A DNA stretch of 54,084 bases from Nemertoderma westbladi. Its lineage: Eukaryota; Xenacoelomorpha; Nemertodermatida; Nemertodermatidae. Shown in pieces: positions 11,501-23,500 of this stretch. The position numbers and the translations under genes were made by a program. The notes below the pieces were generated by a model that was not told the origin of the DNA, searched no databases, and worked only from the letters and a program-made list of their open reading frames with translations. The first letter of the stretch is position 1. The number at the start of each line of letters is the position of its first letter. Where the stretch lies: positions 1 to 54,084 of the forward strand of contig JAUCBJ010008805.1 in NCBI GenBank assembly GCA_032718475.1, given 5' to 3'.

Positions 11501-14500
11501 TATTGTCTCTATCTAATAATAATTCTTGTTTTTTCTAATTCATGAAATTGTTTTTTGTTTTTTTTTGAAATTGTTTTGAAATTGATTTTATTATATTGAA
11601 TATTTTGTTGTAAAATATTTTAACAATATTTCTAGTCTACTTCGTATTGTTCACTAGTTAATCAATTAGCTGTTTTATAATTGCTTTTTAATTAAAAAAT
11701 CATTAGAATATCTTTCTAACCACAATTTCAGGGGTGTCAATTATGCAGGACAATCACCTGTTTCATTCAAACCTGGATACTATGGAACCGACTTGGAAAT
11801 CAACATCAGCTCAATCCATATTGTCTGCGAGGAAGCCAAGTCAAAACCATCACGTTAGTGGATGGTTTAGACTCGGTCAACTGTAATTACTGTATACTAA
11901 TTATTAGATTATTAAGGACATCGATTTTTAGTAGTTTGACCAGATGAGTGAATTACGTATTTTAGAATAATTTATAATTATTTATTTATATAAAATCTCT
12001 ATTAATTAATATTGGTTCCCTTTGCAGCGAGGGCGTGCAGAACAACATCTGGTGCGAGACCATATCGGAACTGCCGGTTCCCATTCATCTACGATGGAAC
12101 CGAGTACACAGATTGTCCGTTAATCGATAGAGAATCGAACTGGTGCGCCACTGAAGTCAGTGAGGATAGGACCTATGTTCCTGGGAACTGGGGCTACTGC
12201 ACACCTGATTGTAACGGTAAAGAATAGGAATGATCATGAAATTATTTCATATTTATGAAATATTTTTGACTTCTATTATAGACCTGATGCCCGCCTTTTT
12301 GTAACTTTTAATGAATTTGACTTATTGATAATCTTGGAAGTCAACAATTTGATATGCATACTGCACCAAAAAGCGAATAAGTAGAAAAAAAGTGTAAGAT
12401 ATATTATGGGTGGATTTGAATTGTAATGTTTTAAAAAAAATCATTTTTGACGCCCCTTAGCCGCCTAAAAGTTTAGCTCTAGGGGTTTTCCTGGTCGCGG
12501 AATCCATTTCGAGTATCAGTTTTAACATTTTATGACATCTAAATTGGCTGTCAGGCTGTCGGTTATTTTTTGAAGGACAGACTAACAGGCTTACAGACAG
12601 GAACGACGAGGCCAAAATGAATACTGATATCAGTAAGTCACGAACCAAGAAAACCCATATAGGAAACAGATAGTATGAATTACATTGTTTTGTAGACATA
12701 CTGACCGACAGACCGACAGTAAAACTGACAGACAGCAATATCCCGAGAAGTAGGACAGATCTTGTTAAACGGTTTTCATATTTGGAATCTGGATCAAAAT
12801 CTGCTCTAGATATTTGAAGAGACAGTAACAATACCTGCAATATCTTACTGTAAAGTTTGTGAATCAAATCATAAATCCGACCTTCTCACCAAAACAGTAA
12901 ACTCCAAGTACCGTAAGCGAATATATTGCAGTATTGGTCCCTTATAACCGGTGAGGCAGAAAACAGTCTACGAGCAGACAAACTTCGATAAAACAAAATC
13001 CCGCGCAGCGAATCCTAAAATCAGGCTGACTCACTGACGGACTAAGGGGCTCGTATACTTTGCCGCGGTGTGATTTATATGGTTGGGCGAAAGAGACGCT
13101 AGCTAGGTGCAGAGATTTGGAGATGTCTAACTAGCGGGCAAAGTGCAGTACGGACAAAAGTTAATTTTATATATTTTGAGGTGTAAATAATTTCTAACGC
13201 GCGCGTGTTAATTCTGAACAGTCAAAATCAGTTTTGCTCCTTCACATATATAATTACTGGGTACGGTGTGCATTTTACAAATATTCTAATTTTGTAACTT
13301 GTAGGTCCAATACTCACGAATAATAAGGCTCCTTCCCCTCTTGCGTATTTCCAGGACTCAAATTCAGGCATAAGGTTAATGCTACGCCCAGAATTCGGCA
13401 ATTTTTTAATTTACCAGGTCCCTAATACTAAGAAGAAATGTGTTAGTTTACTACAGTAGGCGTACGGTTACAAATATCTATCCTGGCTCTTATCTGGAAT
13501 TTTAGTCACCTAGGTAGGCTGGGTAACTTCCTATCAGGACGTTGGCGGGGACACGGTAGATGTTAGTATATCCCTAATAGCCTCAATTTATTTGCGCCTA
13601 GTCGTAAACTGCCCTACCGCCTGAACGGTACAATCCTAATTCAGGTGAAACACAGCAACCCTCCTAGCCTACAAGTTCTAATGCAATGGACACCGTTGTA
13701 CTACAAATAGTCGCAAACGCACCTGTACTTAGCAAGAGTTAGGCGTACAGTTTGCTGCACCCTACCAATGTGTATGCTTCGTACCGGTGTGCCTACGTCC
13801 TATCTGCGTACTAGTATCTGCCTGCTCTCTCTCCCCCCCCCGTAGGAATATGAAGGTCTACTGCGGTTTTTTCCTGAATCAAGACAGTACAGTCCCTAAG
13901 ATGTAATTTTAGGCGTACAGCGTGTCACTACTTCTACCTTTGATCTTTGGTCTTACGCTTAGGTAGCAAGGCATCGAACGCTGTCTAACCTTTCAGGCGA
14001 TGGGCGAATAACTAAGATGGTATTGCGGGTTGTCTCCTGTCTACATTCCCTTGATGTTCTCGTTCATTGCTGCGGCCCGATCTCTAGCCGGCCATCCTGT
14101 TCCTAAGTGTGTTCACCGTAGTGAATCATGGTGAAAAGAAAAGGCAGGTAGCGGTATTTCTGAGTTTATTGCAGATAATAATACAAAATGTAATCTGAAA
14201 ACTAATGACAGAATAAACAAAAATCAGATAACTCAGAATAATTGAATATATAATTGAATAACTAATGAACAAATCGCACCTTTATATAGCAAATTTGTGC
14301 TGCAATCAATCGAGAACATTCTATAATTATATTGGGTTTTTAAAGATAACCATTGGTCCAGCTAATATATAACTTGCACGACATTGGTTACAATCTAATA
14401 ACTGCAGTCTCATTGGTTAATCTAGGTACAGACAAATGTAATTTAATTTGTAGCGGTCAATTTAAATGAGTTGAAATTCTGTACAAAAAATAATTCGCAC

Positions 14501-17500
14501 TTACTAGGATTCGAACTCAATACCTACTACATATATAATTTCCAACGCTCTACCGACTGAGCTACTGAACCACTTGACTAAACATCGTACAATAGATATA
14601 ACAAATGCAAATGAGGATTCAAGGTAATCTTTTAGCAAAGTTAATTCGAATAAAAATAAAATTTTGAAAATCCACGGCATTTAGGGAATACCGCTCCATG
14701 AAAACAGGATATTATCGTGCATAAAATATACGGTTTTCACCAATAATCAATCAAACTATAGAATACTTAGGGCGTACTTACATATTTACAATTAAATTTC
14801 AAACAATACTTCCTTTCTACATAATGATTCGATACAAAATAATTACAAATTCAAACTTTACGTATTTAAGGCTTTACTAAGTAAGTACAATATAAATCTA
14901 AATTAAATTCACCAATATAAATCTATTGCATCTCAATATTGCATAAATTCAAACAATTAAAATACAAATAAATGAAAATTATAAGAAAAGGCTCGCGAGT
15001 CTTCCATCTACTATTGCATCTCAAATATTGCATAAATTCAAATAATTACAAATACTTTCGTGCCTAAATGTAGATTGCATAAGTTCGGAATAATTACAAA
15101 TATGAGTCTTTCTAAGCACAAAACTTTCTAACTATAAAACTTTCTAAATACAAAATATAACACTTTACAAATGAAACTATAAGAAAGGCCCATGAGTCTT
15201 CCATCTACTCTTACTTTCTATTTCACTGTAAATACAAATACTGCTTATAAGATATAAATTGCATAGTATTCGGAACAATATAAATTGCATAAGTTCGGAA
15301 TAATTACAAATATAAAATATAAATTCTTACAAAATATAATCTTTACTAAATATAGATATAAACTGCATAAGTTTAGAATAATATAAACTCCTTTGCATCT
15401 CAAATATGAAACATAAATCTTTCAAATATAAGTTCCTTCTAAATATAAACTTTCTAAATTTCATAAATTCGGAACAATACAAATTGTATAAGTTCGGATA
15501 AATATAAAATATATAACTCAAATAAATCACAAATTCACAAGAAAGGCTCACGAGTCTTCCGTCCACCCTTGCCCTCCCTTTTATCGCTTAGTTGATCGAG
15601 CCCTGCCGCGTCCTCGAAAACTGCGCACAGGTGACTTTGCTCGCGATATGGGACTCGTGGGGCGAGTCACTGGTTTCGCTTGGACGTTGAGAGACGGTGC
15701 GACTATTTCCTCGCAAATTCGTCTATTTGGCATCCCAAAACCTCGACCGATTCCTCGTGACCGATCAGTTGTCACTACAGTTGGTAGAACGTCTGGGAAT
15801 GCGCGGGAAGCGGACGACGCAGACCCAAGAGCAGCTTGCGCCCCCTTTTGATCAGCTGGTGTGTGTCCCGATCCTCCTGTTGGTTCTCTAGGAAGCGATA
15901 CCGTATCCGTATCCCGTATCCCGAGTAATTCGAATGGTCGGCTCAGCTCCCTTGCGTTCTTCTATATTAATAGACTTCTTTAACTGTTGGCCCACTTTCT
16001 GGACCCGTATGATCCTACCCTGTCCATTCTCCCGAGGGTGACGTGCAGACGGCGCAACCGGAGTGGCTGGTATATTTGTCGCCTCTAGGACCTCGAATAC
16101 GCTCGCTCGTATACGTTTGTGGTAAAACGCGGCTCGGTACGCCCATGCGACGGTTAACCAAGCTCCTTTATTCCGCTTTTCAGTTCGGAAACGATCGAAT
16201 TCACCATACGTGATGCGATTAACGACTTTCTGAAAATTCCACGTGTTTTTGTTATCGGGGTGAATCTGTAATAGATACTCGCGCACTACTCGGAATCCAC
16301 TGTCGTGGGGTAAAATATCGACTACCTCGATAAGTTCGTCATATTGGGGCATAGCGGAGATGTATCCTTCCGACATCATCGTTTGGGGATTTACCGCCCA
16401 AAATCCAAGATGCGCCCTCATCGGAAATCGTCTTCTTTGTGCCGATACATGTTCGTCGGCTAAATCTTCCCACTCATCGAATAATTTTCTCACGAGTTTT
16501 ACAGATTCGTGTTCATAGGGTATGTCTCTTAGTTGGCATTCAGATGCTCGATGCCCTTTTATATTGCAATAAGTACATTGAGCCATAAATCTCCAGCAAG
16601 TATAAAAGGTATGAGACCCTTGATCTCCACACCATCCACAGATTAGCTGAGTCGTAGTAATGTGCTTTCCACTGCACTTGGTCGAATGATGTCCAGCGAC
16701 GCCACATTTACCACACATCGTATTGGCAGGGTACCACACTCGTTCGTATATAAGATCTCCAATCGGTCGAACGCTTCCTCCCACACTATAATCGTAATCA
16801 TCTGGATCTATGGGTTGGTAGGTTTCTGAGGGTTGTATACAAACTATAGCATCTGTTGCTTCAAGTTGTCGAATCTCCGTCTGAGATTTCTTCGGGAGGT
16901 TCCTTTCTATCTCAAGAAGTTCCTCTAAAGGATCGTCAGTGATCGTAGTAGTTACTTCGAAATCATCACCAAGGTGACCGATAGGCGCGCGCGTCTGCCG
17001 TGATTCATCCGTAATCTCCACGATACGTTCTCCTTCATAGGGTAACAATATAAACATAGATGGTCTTTCGATAAGAGATCCCGCACAGCGAAGATACACG
17101 TCTCGAAATATACTAAATCCTGCTCGAGTAAAGGCATTACACTGAGCGTCGGAGTTGTAGAAGGGTTCAAGGAATCGTCTAAACACGTCGGTATGAATTC
17201 TCCCTTCCATGTAGAACGTATGATCTTCTCCGAGACAAAGTGGATGTCTTTTGAGAGTCCGAGACACAATGTCGGCGATTAGGCAAACATTCACTGACGA
17301 CTCTATTGCTAAATAATATTGTAGGACCGCTCGTGGAGGTGACGTAATAGCCCAATACACGCATCCTCTCCATTTAAGCTGTGATTCAAACTCACTCATA
17401 TCTGGAGTATCACCTTCTCCATAAGTCTCAATATACTTGGTTCTCTTACTTTCCTTATAATCCCAATTGAATAACAGGTAGGAAATGTATCCAGTTCCAG

Positions 17501-20500
17501 TCTTCTGAGTATTATACTCACGAAAATATCCCTGTTCTATAGACCACAAAATAAGAGGTCGAGTGTCGACGTAAGGTGTCGGTAGTCGGTCATCGCTGTC
17601 CGTCATGCCGGCGAAGTCGTTAATTAAGTCCTCCCTTACTCCTGATCCAATCTTTACAACAGTTTTATCTAAAATCATGTTTCTTACCATCTTCGGTAGC
17701 ATTCTAGCGTCGATATTACAAGCTTGGTCCATCTTCTTTACTATGTCAGTGATAAGATGGTGTCGCTTTGTATTCGCTGGAGGTATCGGCATTCGTTTGT
17801 CGCTCCTCTGACTACTGAAAACGTGCAGGACTCCGTCCGCCGCTCTAATTTGTATAGTCTTAGAAGTCAAACTCTGTTGATGACTACCGCCCTCGTTATC
17901 GTAAAACATGTAACCATTTTCCTGAAACGATCTAAACGTCCTATTCCATTCATCCAACAATTCTTCCGAAGGTTGCCAAATCTTCTCTATGTCCTTATCA
18001 TCTTCGAAACGAATAACCTTACCTCGCCAATCCGCGGCAATATCTGTATCCGACTCGAAGGTTCCGGTTCCAATCCATAAACGAATCGTCTTGGTTAAAT
18101 ATCCTTTCAAATTACTCGGAGCTATATCGGCACCAGCTCTATCCAGTTCCTTAAAGTCTTGAATATGAGGTGGAACGTTGTACACGACCTTTTGAGTAAT
18201 ATGTCTACGTAAATCATATATCTTACTCATATCGCTGAAAACAACTGCAGGAAGAAACTCCAAGTTTGAAATGATTTCTGGATGATCCACGATGGGTATT
18301 TCGTACGTCGTATCCTGTCGGACTGGTATACTAATAGGAAAATTGAGTGTCGTACTCAATGGTTTCGTAGTTGAAGTACTATATGGTTGCATTTCTCTTG
18401 TCCTCTCCGGGGATGCAATCTGTAGTCTCTGAATAACGTTTTGAGCAAAGTTTATGCTCTCGAAAACTTCCGGTGTCATCTCCTTAGCTGGAGTTTGATC
18501 GTGTGACGTCCAATGGTAAGGTAGGCTCGCGAGTCTTCCGCCCCATTCTTCCATCTCACCTTTCTCGAAAGCCTTGTAGGCTTTGTAAAGGCTAAGAGCT
18601 TCTTTCTTTTCGCGGGTTGACTGATTTGCCTCGTCCAGCGTAAGTTCAAATACATCGGGTTCAACAATCTTAGGTGGGTAAACGACAGTTTCTCCCGCCT
18701 TTGGTCCGGTCATAGCAAACGAATGATATGGATTCGATAAAGGATACCCTCCTTCCTGATAGCGTAGTTGTTGATGGTTCGAACACCTCGCCAATATCGG
18801 TTCGGGATTTTCCTTATTCAAACGCATCGGAATCGCATTTCGTTGTTCGCGCATACAAGAACCGCATTGATAATAAAGTTTATAAACTGAAAATGCTTCC
18901 TTGGTTTCTCTATCGTCCCCTCGAGTTCGTCTGTAAAGATGCATTCCATCGAATTCATCGCGTACCGCGGGCATAGGTTCGTGCGCCTTTAGGTATTGCA
19001 TGGTATGATACAAACGACTAATTTCAGTATCGGGGTCTTCGCTAATGTCTCCCGTATCACACAAAGCGTCGTACGGGTACAGTTCATTGAAGGTTTTGCG
19101 CAAACTTTCGATTCTTTCATTTAATGCGTTTTGTCTTCTCTTTAATACATTTGAGTCATATTTAGTTCTCGCGAGTTTCGCTGTACTTTCTGATAATTCT
19201 TTTATACCAAATATAGTGTAGTCCTTGGCTCCAAATCTTTCGAATGGCGCTGCTGCCTCCTCTTGGATATCATATCCCCATCTCGGCTCTCCTTGTATCC
19301 CTTTCTCCATAATTAGAGGTGTAGTTACATAATCATTACTACTAGAGGGAATACAACAGAGTTTGTAGTTAGTTGTGAGGAGACGTGAGAGTTTCGTCTG
19401 CCCTTTTGGCTCGACAACGCTCTAACCTCCTACCCTAGCCTAAGATCTAGGGTTTCTTTAATGACACGCTGCTTCTTATCTAAAAATTTTTGCCGAAATA
19501 AAAACGAATTTGGGCTAAACTGGCTGTGAGTCTAAAATACTCACCTTTTGATCCCAAACTATTATCAGAAAATAAGCAGTCAAGAATTAGTAATAAATAT
19601 AGGGGAGTCTATTTTGACGTAACTTATTGAAACAAGACCGTGTAAAATTTAATTAAAATTTTAAGAAAGGCTCGCAAGTCTTCCTCTCTTGTTTCTCTAA
19701 TTTTAAGTTCCACCCGACTGTACCCTGAAATCTATTCACTGGAGAAAATTTTAAAAATTTTTCAAATCCAAATGGATTGTCTAAAATTTCGAAAATGTCT
19801 CAATATTGTGAGTTCCAAGTAGAATTCCATTTCTTATACCTACAAATCCCGCTCCTATGTGACACATAAGGGTACTACCCTCAATGTTCACATATAAAGA
19901 CAATGGAATTTTACCGCTGTCCTTACTACGGTGTACAGGTACGTGGAAATCTATTTGTAAACTCCTAATTATTTACTAATATTAGTTGGAGATTTGTAGT
20001 CTCCAGACTCGTTACGAGTCTCTTCAAGAAGTACGAGACGTTGAGTCGGTCTGTCTACTGTACGACCGTCAATTGTCCGTACCGTCACAGTTCTTGTCAC
20101 TCCATCCATAGATGGATGTGTGGCTAAAATTACACCTGTTATCCAGAAGCGTCTTTTTAGATTCACTTCCACTAACAGCACGTGATCTCCCGGCTTTAAT
20201 GCGCGGGTGTTATTGTACCAGTTTGTTCTGGCAGAAATAGAGGGCAAATAATGGTTTTGCCATATTTCCCAGAATTTGTTAGCTAGTAGTTGCGTGATTT
20301 TCCACGCTTTTCTACCATTGCTATCGCCTTCTATTGGAATAGAAATAGGCATTAATGTGGTCGGTGCCTGCATAAGCAGGTGTGCCGGTGTTAAAGCAAA
20401 CTGGGATTGTTTGTCATCGGGTACTAATACTATTGGTCTAGTATTTAGTATTGCCTCGATTTCAACAAACAGTGTTGTCAGTTGGTCGTCTGTCAATATG

Positions 20501-23500
20501 TGGTTTACTGGAATGACCTTTGCCATGGCTGTCTTTATAGATCTAATCAATCTCTCCCAGACTCCGCCTCTCCATGGACTATCTGGAGGATTAAACTTCC
20601 AAACAATCTTGTAAGGACGTAGTTCGTTTGAGATTTGATCATGATCCAATTTCTTAAAGGCTCTAGCAATCTCATTTCGAGCACCAACAAAGTTTGTCCC
20701 TTGGTCTGAGTACAAGCATTTCACTAGTCCGCGTCTAGCGATAAATCGCCGCAATGCTAGTATAAACGCGTTGGTGGAAAGATCCATCACACGTTCAATA
20801 TGAACTGCCCTACTGGACATACATGTGAAAATCAGTCCCCAGCGTTTTACTAGTATACGTCCACGTTTCGTATGTATGGGACCAAAGCAATCAATTCCAG
20901 TCTCTGTAAAAGGTGGTCTGAATGCTTGAAGTCGTGCTTATGGGAGTTCACTCATTTCTTGGGTACCTATTCTAGAATGTACCTTTTTACAAATAATACA
21001 CGTACGTGTCACTGAACTTAACGCTTTACTGTGTCTAATTAATACAAATCTTGTACGTAAGTAGGAAAGATAGTGGTGTCTTCCAGCGTGTTTTAGATGT
21101 AAATGTGCGTCCAGTATCATTGCACGTTGTAGTTCGTGATGTTGTGGTATTATTATTGGGTATCTAAAGTTTGTGTTAAAGTCAATGTTTTGAAGCCGAG
21201 ATTTATGACAAATTAAGCCATTATAAATTATCGGACTCCAACTCAATATTGGTGACGACTTGATTGGTTGACCTTGATTTATAGATGTGAATTCGCGCGC
21301 GAAATATCACAGTTGGTAATGGCGAATTAATTTAATCTCACACCTGTCAATCTCAGTCAATGTAAGTCGACGTGTAAAGTCTCGTTTGCCTTTAACGTAT
21401 TGTACAAAACGTACAATCCACGCTAATTTTCGGCAAGCGTTTGTCCAAGAGTCTGTTAAGTTTACAATACAGTCGACGTGAGTATTTGTGACGTCATCAG
21501 GTAAGTCAAAGAATTTGGAAGGTTTTGATTTACTAGAAGGGCCCACGGGTCCGCCGGTAAGTATTCCCTTGTTGACTGTTGATCCGTCCGGGTCTACAAG
21601 TAATTTGTCCTTCTTCGTCTTCTTACCTTGATTGTCAGTACTTTGTAAGTCGATCGTTAATGGTGGTTTGAACTCTATGGGGTCGGTGGGTTTCAGTAAA
21701 CTTAATTTTCTGCCGATATTAATCCCGGGTCTCACCATAGGTTGCAAGTTTGGTATGTCTCTTGAGCGCAGAGTAACACCTGTATTTACATTAGCGTAGG
21801 TACTACCCACATCTGTAATACATGAGGTTTCACCGTGCTTATGGTTGCTCAAGTGTGTCAAAATTGGTAGTTTGTCAATACAAGGCCGCTCCAATAGGGA
21901 AACTGCGGCTTTACTGTTTGTCAATATGTTACTAGTGTCTGGTAGAACATTTTGTGACATGTCTGGCAAAACGTCTGGTTGCGCTTTCGTCCTTTTGGGC
22001 TCCTCTCCGAGGCGCACCCATGAGGTGGACGTGTTTCCACCACCCCGGGGGCCAGTTCGACTGATATTTCTATCAGTCGGATGTTCCAACCAGGCCGCAG
22101 GGTGGCCCGATGCTTCCCGGGTTCTGTTTTCGGTCCCCCGATCACACCGGCACAGCTCGTCGAACGTGTAGCCAGATGGGCGGCTACTGTCAACTTACTG
22201 TGGCCTGACTGTACATTGAGCCAACTCAAAGTATAACAAAGAGTCAACCGGCAGGTGGACCAGTCGATAGCGATCGAGCACCAAGGTCGCCCTTAGGCCT
22301 AACCGACGGTCTTGTCCCATGTGGGCTTGAGCTACCCAACATGGAATTTTGACTCGTTTTCACCTGCCTCGCCGCAGTATTGAAAAGACAATACTGTCTG
22401 TAGCTCAAAAGCTACTGAACAAGTAACCACTTACCAGTCACTGTACACGTGTACTCAACAGATGTTCACGAAATCAAGTACACAAACGGTAAGCACAAAA
22501 TCGAACACATACCATGCACACACAGAGACATAATCGGTAAGGACAAAATCGGGGTCAAATCAGAGGGGACAAAATTGTATCGATCGGAGGCAAATCAAGA
22601 GTACTTATTTTGCCGTCAGGGCAAAATAACTTTGTGTGCACAAAGTATGCTGGGGCGCAGTAAAGTATGGTCCTACTAATACCAGTGGCGTCTTGTCCAA
22701 CTGGCAAGGGTTCCCATACCCACTCGCAGTGGCCACACATACAATCACGTGTACTCACGTACCCACAGCAACAGAAAGCTCAAGACCCGACGGTTTATTC
22801 CAATGCCACCAAAGACCAATCAGCTGAACATGGAGACAATAACATATAGTATCAAAAAAACGGAACAGCTGATGGCCAATGGAACCATCCAAGCCCCAAG
22901 CAAACTGCCACTGATCGCCCACATACGAAACATAGTTCGCGCCACATGAGCCACAAATCACGCCATGCCACCACCCCTACTGTGTACAGGACTGGCAGTA
23001 CGGCAACATGCCGACTAGACGGAACCACGGCACCATGGCAATTCATGGTTCGCTAGACACGAGGGCCTTAAGTAACTCCCTTGCACTATATCACCAGATT
23101 TAACGTGCCCCCAGACCCTCACGAGTCCGCCGCCGCCTGTTGACAGCACCCTTATAGAGACCTCACCTCTTTAGGTACCGTCTGGTAACGTGTCTGGTGT
23201 AGAAAGGCTCGCAAGTCTTCCGTTCTTGACCTTTGAAGTTATATCTTTCCATTTCGCCTTCGGTTTTTTCTTGAGTTTAGCCGCCGTCTTTTTCTTTGCT
23301 TTCCCTTTCTTTGGTTTTTTAATTTCCGCGTCTTTAGGGATAGTGTTAGACTTGTTGTCGTATAGTGGTGGCCAATGTTGTATTGATCCCTGCAAGAACT
23401 GTGGTCCGTGCTGCCAAAATTCTTTGTTCTCCGGTTTACAGAATTCCTCAGGCATCATTCCTCTTGACGCAATATCGGCTGGGTTTTGTGGTCCGGGACA

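Noticed and set aside
12457-12867. 136-codon minus-strand ORF
   Set aside because: Falls within a dispersed repeat and crosses the insertion edge of the retroelement.
14497-14573. Functional tRNA gene
   Set aside because: A and B boxes are good, but the anticodon arm does not fold and the T stem has a mismatch; it is duplicated with the LTR. Kept as a tRNA-like Pol III unit.
22089-23170. Inserted transposon between RNase H and integrase
   Set aside because: I looked for terminal repeats and target duplications and found none that were convincing; left as an unexplained spacer.
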